Source: Nitrospira sp. (lineage in GTDB: Bacteria > Nitrospirota > Thermodesulfovibrionia > Thermodesulfovibrionales > Dissulfurispiraceae). From it: a stretch of DNA of 64,000 bases. A program made the translations under genes and the position numbers. Position 1 is the stretch's first letter; each line of letters opens with the position of its first letter. The DNA lies in contig NSJL01000009.1 of the NCBI GenBank assembly GCA_002634385.1, forward strand, positions 62,001 to 126,000. The letters run 5' to 3'. Shown here piece by piece: positions 51,268-61,482 of this stretch. The notes under the pieces are model-generated. The model did not search any database and had not been told where the DNA came from. It saw only the letters and a list, made by a program, of their open reading frames with translations.

Positions 51268-52464
51268 CTACGACTGCGATGCGGGCTTCCTGTCCTCTAT
51301 CTCCTGATAGACACACCCCATCTGTCCGCAGTACATACCGATGTATTCCGATTCGGGCCGGTAGAGCTCCGGCTTTTTCTGGGCGTCGGCAAATTTTTCC
51401 TCTATGATGTGGGCGCACCATCCCGCTATGCGTGACAGGGCAAAGAGGGGTGTCATGAGATCGGCCGGAATGCCCATCATGCAGTAGACCGAGGCGCTGT
51501 AGAAATCGACGTTCGGCTTGAGCGTCATCATGCCCCTCCGCTCAAACTCCGCAACGGCTGCCTGCTCCACCCGAACGGACAGCTCGTACCACTTCGGCTG
51601 CCCGAACTTTTCACCGAGGCGGCGGGACATTTCTCTCAGAATCTTCGCGCGGGGGTCGGTCGTCTTGTAGACCGCATGGCCCATTCCCATGATCTTTTTC
51701 CCCTGCTCAAGCTGCCTCCTCACCCATGCCGGGATATCCTTTTCGGATTCTATTTCCATGAGCATCCTCATGACGCGGGCGTTTGCGCCACCGTGCAGCG
51801 GCCCCGAAAGGGCGCCGATACCGGCTGCTACTCCCGAATACATATGAGCCTGCGTCGAAACCACTTCACGGCAGGCGAAGGTTGACGCATTAAAGGTATG
51901 GTCTGCATGGAGAATCAGGCAGACGTCAAGGTCACGGGCTGTCCCGGGGTCGGGCTTTTCCCCATGGAGTTGCCAGAGGAAATTCCCTGCGTGGGTCAGA
52001 CCGCTATCCGGAGGAAGCGGTTCCAATCCGTTTCGTATTCTGTGCCAGGCCGCCACCAGGGCCGGGAGGCGGGAGATAAGCCTGATCGCTTTCCGGACGT
52101 TTGCCTCTCTCGTCTCCTCCGCCACCTCCGGGTCGGCAGCGGCAAGGAGCGGGACGGAAGCCTGGAGCACGTCCATGGGCGAGGCCTGTTTCGGTATTTT
52201 TTCGAGGCACCCGTGGATGAAATCCGGCAGCTTTCTCTCCTCCGCGATATGCCGGGTAAATTCTTCCAGCTTCTTCTTGTCCGGCAGGGCTCCGTAGAGG
52301 AGCAGGAAGGCGGTTTCGAGAAAGGAGGACTTCTCGGCCAACTCCTCTATCCGGTATCCGCGATAAATGAGGATCCCTTGCTCGCCGTCGATAAAGCTGA
52401 TCTTGGTATCCGCGACGGCGATACCCCGCAGGCCGGTGTTCTTTATATGCACTGCCTCGCTCAT
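51268..52464 (-). CDS. gltA: Citrate synthase (citrate/2-methylcitrate synthase family)
   Basis: 398 residues, the short type-I-like bacterial form. Catalytic residues are visible: His in ILHADHTFNASTF, His in IMGMGHAVYKT, and Asp in NVDFYSASVYCMMG. It condenses oxaloacetate and acetyl-CoA, or runs in reverse. It starts inside the aconitase stop (ATGA, 52461-52464), so the two genes are coupled. The 2-methylcitrate activity cannot be excluded from sequence, but the partner aconitase fits the TCA cycle. Confidence 0.92.
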   Translation of the reverse strand: MSEAVHIKNTGLRGIAVADTKISFIDGEQGILIYRGYRIEELAEKSSFLETAFLLLYGALPDKKKLEEFTRHIAEERKLPDFIHGCLEKIPKQASPMDVLQASVPLLAAADPEVAEETREANVRKAIRLISRLPALVAAWHRIRNGLEPLPPDSGLTHAGNFLWQLHGEKPDPGTARDLDVCLILHADHTFNASTFACREVVSTQAHMYSGVAAGIGALSGPLHGGANARVMRMLMEIESEKDIPAWVRRQLEQGKKIMGMGHAVYKTTDPRAKILREMSRRLGEKFGQPKWYELSVRVEQAAVAEFERRGMMTLKPNVDFYSASVYCMMGIPADLMTPLFALSRIAGWCAHIIEEKFADAQKKPELYRPESEYIGMYCGQMGCVYQEIEDRKPASQS

Positions 52465-54404
52465 CTCACGCTCAGAAGTTCCTCCCGCACGAAATTCAGG
52501 GTCCCCCCTGCCAGGAGATGCCTCCGCTGGCGGTCCGAGACATCAAGGTGCGTAATGACCGTATATCCGTCCACCTCCACCGGTATCTCCCTGTCCCCCC
52601 TCTCGATGATTCTCCTTACCGAGGGGAAGACCACCCGTGATCCCCGGTTGAAGCGGTCGTAATCCGAGGGGTCCTCGAAGACGAGGGGGAGAATCCCCCA
52701 GTTGCATAAATTGGACATATGGATCCGGGCGAAGCTCTTCACGATCTTCGCGCAGACCCCGAGGTAGCGCGGGGCAAGGGCGGCGTGTTCCCGGCTGGAG
52801 CCCTGGCCGTAGTTCTCTCCTCCAATCACCACCACGGTGCCCTTTTCCTTGCATATTCTGGAGAATTCCGGGTCGACCGGGGAGAAGACGAATTCGCTGA
52901 TCGCCCCGATATTCGAGCGCAGCGGAAGAACCCTGTTGCCCGCCGGCATGATGGTGTCGGTCGAGATGTTGTCCCCGACCTTGAGCACCACTTCGGCCTC
53001 GATGGTTTCCGGGAGGGGCGCGACCTTCGGGAGCGGCTTTATATTCGGTCCCCTGATCACCTCGATAGCGCGCAGCTCGTCGGAAGGGGCTATGATGGAT
53101 GCTTCGTCAACGATATATCTCTTCGGGTCTTTGATGCGGGGATAGGGGATTTCGCCGGCAAGGTCCCGCGGATCCGTGATGACGCCTCTCAGGGCTGCTG
53201 CTGCAGCGGTTTCCGGGGAGCAGAGGTACACCTTGTCGTCTTTCGTTCCCGAACGCCCCGGGAAGTTGCGGGGGAACGTGCGGAGGCTCACCTGGCCTGT
53301 TCCCGGAGCCTGCCCCATCCCTATGCAGCCGAGGCAGCCGGATTCGTGGATGCGCGCCCCGGCCAGGAGAAGGGACATCACTCCGCTGTGGGAGGCCACG
53401 TTTTCGAGGACCTGACGGCTCCCGGGGTTGATATGAAACGTTGTCGCCGGATGACTGTGGCGTCCCTCCATGATTTTTGCCACTACCATGAGGTCCCTGA
53501 AGGACGAATTCACGCTGCTGCCCACAATGACCTGATCCACTTTCGTTTCCGCCACTTCCCTCACCCTGACCACATTCCCGGGCGATGAGGGGCAGGCGAT
53601 GAGGGGCTCGAGGGCGGACAGGTCGATTGCGTCATATTCGTCGTACTCCGCCCCCGCGTCAGCGGATGCTTCCGTCCATGCTCCGCCTCTCCCCTGGGCC
53701 TCCAGGTAGGCCTTCGTATTCCTGTCGGAGGGGAAGATCGAGCTCGTGGCACCCAGTTCGGCTCCCATGTTCCCGATTGTTTCGCGGTCCGTGGCGGAGA
53801 GATTCTTGACCCCGGGGCCGTAATATTCGATCACCTTTCCGATGCAGCCTTTGACGCCATGACGGCGGAGCATCTCCAGGATCACGTCCTTGGCGCTTAC
53901 CCAGTCGGGGAGCTTGCCTGTCAGTTTCACTCCCAGGACCTTCGGACAGGCGAGATAGTAGGGATGCCCCGCCATGGCCAGGGCTACATCGAGCCCCCCC
54001 GCACCAATCCCGAGCATGGATATGCCTGCCGCACCGGGGGTGTGGCTGTCGGCCCCCAGCAGTATCTTGCCGGGAACGCCGAAACGCTCCATATGGACCT
54101 GGTGGGAAACGCCGTTCCCCGGGAGACTGTAATGAATTCCGTAGCGGGCGCAGGCGGTCTGGAGGAAGCGGTGGTCGTCGGCGTTTTTGCTGTCCGTCTG
54201 GAGGATATTATGGTCCACATACTGGACGGCGGGATCGACTCTGACCCTTTCGATGCCCAGTGCCTCGAACTCCAGCATCGCCAGGGTCCCTGTGGCGTCC
54301 TGCAGAAGGGTGTGGTCGATCCGGATGGCTATCTCCGTGCCGGGGATAAGCTCTCCGTCCACAAGGTGGGCTTCCAGGATTTTCTGAGTTACGTTTCTTG
54401 TCAT
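52461..54404 (-). CDS. Aconitate hydratase
   Basis: 647 residues, the compact aconitase type. The [4Fe-4S] ligands are Cys in LIACPSSPGN and the pair in HESGCLGCIGMG. Substrate-binding segments include LLGADSHTPGAAGISMLGIGAGG and GSSVNSSFRDLM. The swivel domain has GDNISTDTIMPAGNRVLPLRSN and GGENYGQGSSREHAALAPR. It interconverts citrate and isocitrate. It precedes and overlaps the citrate synthase, forming a TCA-cycle pair. Confidence 0.95.
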   Translation of the reverse strand: MTRNVTQKILEAHLVDGELIPGTEIAIRIDHTLLQDATGTLAMLEFEALGIERVRVDPAVQYVDHNILQTDSKNADDHRFLQTACARYGIHYSLPGNGVSHQVHMERFGVPGKILLGADSHTPGAAGISMLGIGAGGLDVALAMAGHPYYLACPKVLGVKLTGKLPDWVSAKDVILEMLRRHGVKGCIGKVIEYYGPGVKNLSATDRETIGNMGAELGATSSIFPSDRNTKAYLEAQGRGGAWTEASADAGAEYDEYDAIDLSALEPLIACPSSPGNVVRVREVAETKVDQVIVGSSVNSSFRDLMVVAKIMEGRHSHPATTFHINPGSRQVLENVASHSGVMSLLLAGARIHESGCLGCIGMGQAPGTGQVSLRTFPRNFPGRSGTKDDKVYLCSPETAAAAALRGVITDPRDLAGEIPYPRIKDPKRYIVDEASIIAPSDELRAIEVIRGPNIKPLPKVAPLPETIEAEVVLKVGDNISTDTIMPAGNRVLPLRSNIGAISEFVFSPVDPEFSRICKEKGTVVVIGGENYGQGSSREHAALAPRYLGVCAKIVKSFARIHMSNLCNWGILPLVFEDPSDYDRFNRGSRVVFPSVRRIIERGDREIPVEVDGYTVITHLDVSDRQRRHLLAGGTLNFVREELLSVR

Positions 54405-54564
54405 TTGTTAAAGCATATCACAGAACAGCCGGAGGTTCTACAGGCGGAATCCGCTTATAACAATAGAACTGACTCAGCGGGAAGCCCCGCCGCCCGTCCC
54501 GGGCGGAAGGGGAAGGGAGCAGAACACCATACAACCGGGTACCTTCTCCCCCTCCCTGCTGTTT

Positions 54565-54570
54565 TATAAT
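54565..54570 (+). promoter_or_regulatory. -10 element directly before dinB
   Basis: TATAAT ends 5 nt before the dinB ATG at 54576. No good -35 hexamer is seen. A start site here would again give a leaderless message. Confidence 0.35.
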
Positions 54571-54575
54571 AGGGA

Positions 54576-55607
54576 ATGAGACGTGTTCTTCACCTGGATA
54601 TGGATGCTTTTTATGCCGCCGTCGAGCAAAAGAGACGCCCTGAGCTCAAGGATAAACCCGTTGTCATCGGCGGCTCGGGAGACCCCACGAAAAGGGGAGT
54701 GGTCTCGACCGCGAATTATGAAGCGCGGAAATACGGCATCCACTCCGCCATGCCCCTTAAGACCGCCTATACACTCTGCCCCCATGCCGTCTTCCTCCCG
54801 GTGGACATGGAGGAATACGGCCGCCTCTCCCGGCTTTTCAAGGCAGTTCTCCAGCGGTTCAGCCCTGTCATGGAAGATGTGGGGATCGACGAGGCGTTTC
54901 TGGACCTGTCCGATAGTAACAGGTCCCCGGAGCAGATTGGGCAGGAGATAAAGAAGGAGATAATGGCAGCAACAGGACTCACCTGCTCCATCGGCATTGC
55001 CCCCAATAAGCTCCTCGCGAAGATCGCCTCCGACATGCAGAAACCCGACGGGCTGACCATTATCACGGAAAGAGACCTGGAGGAGCGCATATGGCCGCTG
55101 CCCGTGAGGAAATTATGGGGCGTGGGGCCCAAAACCGGGGAGCACCTGAAGGAGATGTCGGTCCACACCATCGGCGAGCTTGCCGCCGTGCCTTTGGAGA
55201 CGCTCGTCAGGCACTTCGGCATGTCCTACGGCCATTACCTCTCCAAAGCATCACGGGGCATTGATGACACTCCCCTGGTGACCCACTGGGAACCCAAATC
55301 CATCAGCCGGGAAACGACCTTTCAGACCGACACGGACCACTGGCAGACCATCGCGAAGAACCTGGCGGATCTCACCCGTGAGACCGTAGAGGAGGTGAGG
55401 GAGAGGGGGTACCGGTGCAGAAACATCACCGTGAAGATCCGGTTTGATGACTTCAAGACACACACCCGGGCCACCACCCTGGAGGAACCCGTGGATACCC
55501 TGGAGGCCATACGGAAGGCCGCCTTTCACTGCCTCGGCAATTTTGACTTGAAAAAGAAGAAGGTGCGGCTCGTCGGGGTGAGGCTGGGAACCTTAACGAA
55601 AAAGTAA
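54576..55607 (+). CDS. dinB: DNA polymerase IV (Y family)
   Basis: 343 residues. Y-family motifs are VLHLDMDAFYAAVEQ with the first catalytic Asp, PVVIGGSGDPTKRGVVSTANYEARKYGI with the steric-gate region, and EDVGIDEAFLDLS with the second acidic pair. A helix-hairpin-helix (KLWGVGPKTGEHLKEM) and a little-finger domain follow. It performs error-prone bypass of DNA lesions. The C-terminal beta-clamp motif is not obvious. No LexA box is seen in front of the gene. Confidence 0.96.
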   Translation: MRRVLHLDMDAFYAAVEQKRRPELKDKPVVIGGSGDPTKRGVVSTANYEARKYGIHSAMPLKTAYTLCPHAVFLPVDMEEYGRLSRLFKAVLQRFSPVMEDVGIDEAFLDLSDSNRSPEQIGQEIKKEIMAATGLTCSIGIAPNKLLAKIASDMQKPDGLTIITERDLEERIWPLPVRKLWGVGPKTGEHLKEMSVHTIGELAAVPLETLVRHFGMSYGHYLSKASRGIDDTPLVTHWEPKSISRETTFQTDTDHWQTIAKNLADLTRETVEEVRERGYRCRNITVKIRFDDFKTHTRATTLEEPVDTLEAIRKAAFHCLGNFDLKKKKVRLVGVRLGTLTKK

Positions 55608-55849
55608 GCTGCTCCGTACCCCGCGTTCTGATGCTCGGCTTTTGCGGCAGAGGGGCTCCCGCTTTCCCCGTCACCCTTGCTGTGTCTTTTTCATGTCATT
55701 GGCTCTGTTTTATTCTCTTCTTGTACTCTCAGCAAATTGGCACTACTATTTCTTTAGGGTGTGCATGCAGACTGTGCTCGTTCCAGGGCACCCATTTTGG
55801 TATAGGGGTATTCAGAGCTACCTTCTTATTTTCACCTCTGCACTCTGCA

Positions 55850-58363
55850 ATGCCCGAAGAAGAGCAGGTCGTGATGAAGAGAAAATTCCCTGGCAGCAGT
55901 GCCGAACTGGAAAGAAAGCTCAAAGAGGCCTACGAAGAGCTGGAGGAGTCGCAGCGGCTCGCCCATGTGGGCAGCTGGAGCTGGACAATCCGGAGTGATA
56001 CGATCACCTGGTCCAGGGAGCTGTACCGGATCTTCGGCAGGGACCCGGACCTGCCTCCCCCTCCTTTCAAAGAGCACGCAGGGATCTTTACGCCCGAGAG
56101 CTTTGCCCGGCTGCATACAGCGGTGCAGCAGGCCATGCAGACGGGAGGTCCGTATGAGCTCGACCTGGAGATAGTACGGCCGGACGGTACCCGGAGATGG
56201 GGTGTCGCAATCGGCAAGGCAGAGCGGGATGCCGGGGGACATGTAGAGAGGTTGAGCGGTATTGTCCAGGATATCACGGAGCGGAAGCAGGTGGAGGAGG
56301 CGCTCAGAGAGAGCGAGGAGCGGCTGCGGCTCTTTATCGAGCACGCTCCGGCAGCTCTGGCAATGTTCGACCGGCAGATGCGGTATCTGAACGCAAGCCT
56401 CCGCTGGATTACCGACTACGGCCTCGACGATCGTGACGTGCGCGGGCTGTCGCACTATGAAGTCTTCCCCGAGATTCCTGAACGCTGGAAGGCGGTTCAC
56501 CGCCGCGCCCTGGCAGGCGAGGTGGTACGGGCCGATGCCGACCGCTTCGAGCGGGCCGACGGCTCGGAGCAGTGGCTCCGGTGGGAGGTGCGGCCATGGT
56601 ATAACGCGGCAGGCGATCAGGGTGGTATTGTGATATTCAGTGAAGACATCACCGATCTCAGGCGTGCCGAGGAGGAGCTGAGGAACAGTGAAGCTACCCT
56701 GAGACTGGCTATTGAATCCACCGGTCTCGGCATGTTCGACTTTAATCCGCTCACCGGAAAAATGATCTGGTCCGATCTGACGAAACAGCATTTCGGCCTG
56801 CCCCCCGATGCCGATATCGATTACAAAGTGCTTCTGTCCGGGCTCCATCCGGAAGACCGTGAGCGTGTGGATACGATTGTGCGGGATGCCCTGAAGCCGG
56901 CGAGTGGCGGCTCTTTCAGCACCGAATTCAGGGCAATCGGCATCCGGGACAGGAAAGAGCGCTGGATTGCGGCGCGCGGCAAAGCTTTCTTCAATGAGCA
57001 GGGATACCCGGTACGCTTTATCGGGACCACTCTCGATGTCAGCGAACGGAAGAAGGCGGAAGAGACGATCAAGTACCAGGCATACCATGACCTCCTGACC
57101 GGTTTGCCCAACAGGGCACAGCTTCTGCTCCGGTTAGGGTTCGAATTGGCACAGGCACAGCACAATCAGAAGGAGCTCGCCGTACTCCACCTGGACCTCG
57201 ACCGCTTCAGGACAATAAACGACACCCTGGGGCATACCATCGGCGACAAGGTCATTTTTGCCGTTGCCGAACGGCTGAAGGCCCTTATACGGGCAAACGA
57301 TACCCTGGCTCGCGTCGGAAGCGATGAATTCATTATTCTCCACCCCGATATATCGCGGGCGGAAGAGGCAGCCCTCTTTGCGCGGAAACTGGTCGATGCC
57401 CTGCGGAAGCCTTTCAGGATTGACGGCCGTGAGCTGTATGCGACCGCGAGCATCGGCATCAGCATGTATCCCGAGGACAGCGGAAATGCCGATGTCCTGC
57501 TTAAGAACGCCGATATCACCGTCTCGTATGTAAAAGAGAGAGGAAGGAATAACTATCGGTTCTTCAACCCGACGCTCAACAGAAGGACGATCGAGCGATT
57601 GCTTCTTGAAAGTGATCTGCGGCAGTCGATTGAGCGCAGCGAACTGGTGCTGCACTATCAGCCCCAGGTACGTATCCGGACCGGAGAAATTATGTGCCTT
57701 GAGGCACTGGTGCGGTGGAAGCATGCGGATTTGGGAGTGCTCAGTCCTGGTCAGTTCATCCCTGTCGCAGAGGAGATCGGATTCGTTGCCGCTATTGATG
57801 AGTGGGTGCTCAGGGCCGCTTGCAGCCAGAATAAAGCATGGCAGGATGCGGGGTATCTTCCTCTCTGCGTTACCGTGAACCTGTCAGCGCAGCAGTTCCA
57901 GCAGCCTGCACTGGTAGAGCTGGTTTCAGGGATAGCGCAGGAGGCCGGCCTGGACCCGCAGTACCTTGGCATCGAGGTCACCGAGAGTACGGCAATGCGC
58001 GATATCGACCTCGCGATTCCGAACCTCAAAGGATTGCACAGCAGGGGAGTCAAGCTCTCCATCGATGATTTCGGCACGGGGTATTCATCGCTGAATTATC
58101 TGAAGCGCTTTCCCCTTCACGCGCTCAAGATCGACCAATCCTTCATCAGGGGCATTGCGACTGATCCCGATGATCAGGCCATCGTGAATGCGATAATTGC
58201 CATGGGACATAGTCTTCAATTGGATGTTATCGCCGAGGGGGTGGAGATCGACGAGCAGCTCTCATTCCTCAAAGATAACGGCTGCGATGAAATGCAGGGG
58301 TTCCTTTTCAGTAAACCGTTACCCCCGGAGAGACTCACCGAGCTGATTGTTCCAGGCAGGTAG
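55850..58363 (+). CDS. PAS-PAS-PAS-GGDEF-EAL signalling protein
   Basis: 837 residues from an ATG at 55850; an ATG at 55874 is an alternative. The chain has three PAS/PAC modules (about 20-135, 150-265 and 275-400). A GGDEF domain follows (about 405-570), with VGSDEFIIL at the active site, Ser replacing the second Gly. The EAL domain (about 585-835) has CLEALVRW, ESTAMRD, DDFGTGYSSLNYL and AEGVE; it keeps all metal-binding acids. So it likely hydrolyses c-di-GMP, with the GGDEF domain weak or regulatory. It is cytoplasmic with no membrane helix. The preceding 240 bp have no clear gene. Confidence 0.93.
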   Translation: MPEEEQVVMKRKFPGSSAELERKLKEAYEELEESQRLAHVGSWSWTIRSDTITWSRELYRIFGRDPDLPPPPFKEHAGIFTPESFARLHTAVQQAMQTGGPYELDLEIVRPDGTRRWGVAIGKAERDAGGHVERLSGIVQDITERKQVEEALRESEERLRLFIEHAPAALAMFDRQMRYLNASLRWITDYGLDDRDVRGLSHYEVFPEIPERWKAVHRRALAGEVVRADADRFERADGSEQWLRWEVRPWYNAAGDQGGIVIFSEDITDLRRAEEELRNSEATLRLAIESTGLGMFDFNPLTGKMIWSDLTKQHFGLPPDADIDYKVLLSGLHPEDRERVDTIVRDALKPASGGSFSTEFRAIGIRDRKERWIAARGKAFFNEQGYPVRFIGTTLDVSERKKAEETIKYQAYHDLLTGLPNRAQLLLRLGFELAQAQHNQKELAVLHLDLDRFRTINDTLGHTIGDKVIFAVAERLKALIRANDTLARVGSDEFIILHPDISRAEEAALFARKLVDALRKPFRIDGRELYATASIGISMYPEDSGNADVLLKNADITVSYVKERGRNNYRFFNPTLNRRTIERLLLESDLRQSIERSELVLHYQPQVRIRTGEIMCLEALVRWKHADLGVLSPGQFIPVAEEIGFVAAIDEWVLRAACSQNKAWQDAGYLPLCVTVNLSAQQFQQPALVELVSGIAQEAGLDPQYLGIEVTESTAMRDIDLAIPNLKGLHSRGVKLSIDDFGTGYSSLNYLKRFPLHALKIDQSFIRGIATDPDDQAIVNAIIAMGHSLQLDVIAEGVEIDEQLSFLKDNGCDEMQGFLFSKPLPPERLTELIVPGR

Positions 58364-58487
58364 CTGAATGGTAACGGAAGATCGCACAGCATTGCCCCTC
58401 TCTTGATGCCCGGCGTCAAAGGGGACATCGCAAACAACCTGCTGCTGGAAATGTTTTCGTATTCCTGACTTTCTTCTGCCCTCTCTA

Positions 58488-58979
58488 TCAGTGCAGGATT
58501 GATATGATAGGTTCCCCGCTCGGCCATTCGCTCTCCGCGGGATTCCAGAGGATATAAACTTTGCCGTAGGTCTCTTGCAGATCTTTGAGCGTCTTTGCAG
58601 CCTCTTCCGGCGAAAGATCCGGGAGCACGGCGTCGACCTTCGGGATCTCGATCTTGTGGTAATGCCAGAGGGCCTTTTCCTTTTTGCTGAATTTATTGTA
58701 CGTCGCGGCATCGACAACCATCTCGACGCCGATGAGACGAGCGTCGGGCTTGTCGCTGTCGTACAACTGGCACTCGGTAAGCCCTCCCGCTACCTGTTTG
58801 CAATAGTGGTGGACGACCATATCGGGCATCTTGGGGATATGTCTCTTCGCGTCAATATGGAGTGTCCATCCGTCCCCCGGCTTCATGGCGGTCGGGGCTT
58901 TTTTCTCTTCGGCCATGGCCGTGCCCAACCAAAAGGCGAGAGTTGAGAAAAGAGCGGATAAAAAGAGCAATTTTTTCAT
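58488..58979 (-). CDS. DUF1264 family exported protein
   Basis: 163 residues from an ATG at 58979, preceded by AGGAGGAGAT. The signal peptide is MKKLLFLSALFSTLAFWL, with cleavage near AMAEE. The mature chain is the DUF1264 type (oil-body-associated protein-like): HYCKQVAGGLTECQLYDSD, RLIGVEMVVDAATYNKF, and WHYHKIEIPKVDAVLPDLS. The function is unknown in bacteria. The conserved His/Cys cluster may bind a metal. It stands alone. Confidence 0.85.
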   Translation of the reverse strand: MKKLLFLSALFSTLAFWLGTAMAEEKKAPTAMKPGDGWTLHIDAKRHIPKMPDMVVHHYCKQVAGGLTECQLYDSDKPDARLIGVEMVVDAATYNKFSKKEKALWHYHKIEIPKVDAVLPDLSPEEAAKTLKDLQETYGKVYILWNPAESEWPSGEPIISILH

Positions 58980-60161
58980 ATCTCCTCCTCAGTATTTGCG
59001 GCTATGTTGTATATTTTCAACAATAGCAGAATGCCCGGAGAAGTCAACTTTTTGGGATGGAGCGGGTGCAATTAAAAGTGAGGGCAAGTATCAGGAGGGA
59101 GGCATGGACAATCCTGAAGAGCAAGTCGATAGGCACAAAGGGGCGAAGGGAAGAAGCATTGACGAACGGCTGAGGGATAATCCGATCCTGCGAGCACGTC
59201 TGGAGGCCATCATTGCGATTGCGGAAAATGAAGACGGAGCGATAGAGCGGGCGGATGATGCCGAGCAGCGGGCAATAGAGGAGCTTCAGAAACTGGGCAA
59301 TGAGCTTATGCACGCAAGGGCCTCTCGTCAGCAGGAACGGAAGAGTGAGGAGCAGCAGCGGCAAGGGGATCCTTCGGTGCGGCGGCATGGTAAAAAAAAG
59401 TCTACTGGCACACAAGCTTTGGAGAAGTCACGGTAGAGGAGGATCTGTATCGAAGGGGAGGTCGGCAGGTTCTCAGAGTCTTCAGCTCGTCAGCGGGAGT
59501 GATCTGTCGGGGGTATTCCCGGAGACTGCAGCGGATTATCACCGACTTTGGAGCAGATGTGCCCTTTCACCGCATTGCCGACAAGCTCAAAGAGCACTAT
59601 GGGATCGAGGTTCCCCCCAGCACTGCACAGGGCATTGTTGAGGAGCACGCCCGCCGGATTTATCATCAACAGTCAGTCACACACGATATACCTGAGAGCA
59701 AAGGGAAGGCGGTTCTCATTGCGGAGATGGACGGCAGCATGCTGCCGGTGGTGGAGACCTCTGAGGCAGAAGATCGTCGCAAGACGCGCGCGGTGAGGTG
59801 GCAAGAGGCTCGCCTCTGTGTGGTAAGAGAGCCCGGAGTTGTCACGGGACGTTTTGAGGCCACCATGGGGTCACCTGATGAGGCAGGTCTGTGTCTGTTG
59901 ACGGCGGCGGTACGAGAGGGCATGGGAAGTGCGACCCGCATGCACTGTGTGGGGGATGGGGCTCCCTGGATTGCCGAGCAGGTAGAGGCGGTGTTCGGAG
60001 CGCAGGGAAGCTACTTGATCGACTTCTATCATCTGTGCGAATATGTGCAGGCTGCGGCTGAAGAGATACATTCCACGGACACAAAAGCGTGGACTGACCA
60101 GCAGAAGCAGCGGCTCAAGGAGGGACTGCTCGATGAGGTCATGCAGGAACTCCGAGAGCAT

Positions 60162-61482
60162 GGGCCTGTAAAATATTTTGTGTAAATAGCCTTCTGGGGT
60201 AGGATAAAAGACTATGCCCCAGGAGGAGAGGACAATGGCAATACGAGATGAACTGATCGATGAATTACTGAAAGGCTACCAGGAGCCCGAAGACTTACTG
60301 GGAGAGAGCGGCTTATTGAAGCAGCTGACCAAGGCGTTACTGGATCGGTGCCTGCAGGGGGAGATGACGCATCATCTGGGGTATGGCAAGCATGAACCGA
60401 GGGGCAAGAACAGCGGCAACAGCCGAAACGGCAGCTATGAAAAGAGGGTCATCGGAGAGCACGGGGAGATGGCGGTCAAAGTCCCTCGTGACCGGAAAGG
60501 GAGCTTTGAGCCGGTGATACTGCCCAAAGGGCAGAGCCGATTCAGCGGGTTTGACGACACGATCATTTCCCTCTATGCTTACCACCCGTGATATTCAGAG
60601 TCATTTGCAGGAGATCTATGGCGTGGAGGTTTCCCCCGCCCTGATCTCCACGGTCACGGATGCCGTGGAGCAGGACGTCAAAGCCTGGCAGAGCAGGCCT
60701 TTGGAAGGGGTGTATCCCATCGTCTATCTTGATGCCATCCGGGTGAAGGTCAGGACTAACAATCAGGTAATCAACAAGGCCATCTACCTGGCAATAGGGA
60801 TCACAATGGAGGGGGTTAAAGAAGTACTGGGCATGTGGTCTGCGGACACTGAGGGGGCAAAGTTCTGGCTTCAGATCCTGACCGAGCTGAAGAACCGCGG
60901 GGTGAAGGACATGTTCATCATCTGCGTTGATGGCTTAAAGGGACTTCCTGAGGCAATAGAGGCCGTCTATCCGCAGGCACAGGTACAACTGTGCATGGTA
61001 CATATGGTGCGGCACAGTCTGAAGTATGTGTCCTGGAAGCAGAGGAAGGAAGTGGCCTCCGACCTGAAGGCCATCTACCGTGCGGCAACGGCTGAGCAGG
61101 CCTCCATGCACCTTGAGGCATTCGCCCGGAAATGGGATGAGCGGTATCCTACGATCAGTGTTTCGTGGCGGAATAACTGGGAGAGGATAGTGCCGCTCTT
61201 CGGGTATCCGCCGGACATACGTAAGGTAATCTACACGACCAATGCAGTCGAGTCGCTGAACATGTCCCTGCGGAAGGTGACGAAGAACCGGGGATCATTC
61301 CCCAGCGATGAGGCGGCATTCAAGCTGTTGTATCTTGCCCTGAGGAATATTGCTAAGAAATGGACGATGCCGATAAAAAACTGGCGGGATGCTCTGAATC
61401 AATTTGCGATTCTCTTTGAAGGAAGAATGCCCTTGGCATGACTATCACGAAAAGGCGTTTACACAAAATTCTTGACAAGCCC
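60162..61482 (+). mobile_element. IS256-like insertion sequence with 8-bp target duplication
   Basis: 1321 bp. The ends form imperfect inverted repeats (GGGCCTGTAAAAT and GGGCTTGTCAAGA, sharing ATTTTGTGTAAA). They are flanked by GAGAGCAT at 60154-60161 and 61483-61490. The clear duplication marks a direct insertion into the ISKra4-like transposase. Confidence 0.92.
60235..61441 (+). pseudogene. IS256-family transposase, frameshifted
   Basis: The frame opens at the ATG at 60235, after AGGAGGAGAG, with MAIRDELIDELLKGY. It continues through LGYGKHEPRGKNSGNSRNG and KVPRDRKGSFEPVILPKGQ to SLYA near 60580. There it breaks. The normal RGM before TTRDIQ is missing and the reading frame changes, consistent with a net 8-nt deletion. 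The rest to 61441 is intact: YLDAIRVKVR, ICVDGLKGLPEAIEAVYP, VQLCMVHMVRHSLKYV, and the final VIYTTNAVESLNMSLRKVTKNRGSFP. The DDE residues are present. The copy is unlikely to be active by itself. Confidence 0.9.
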
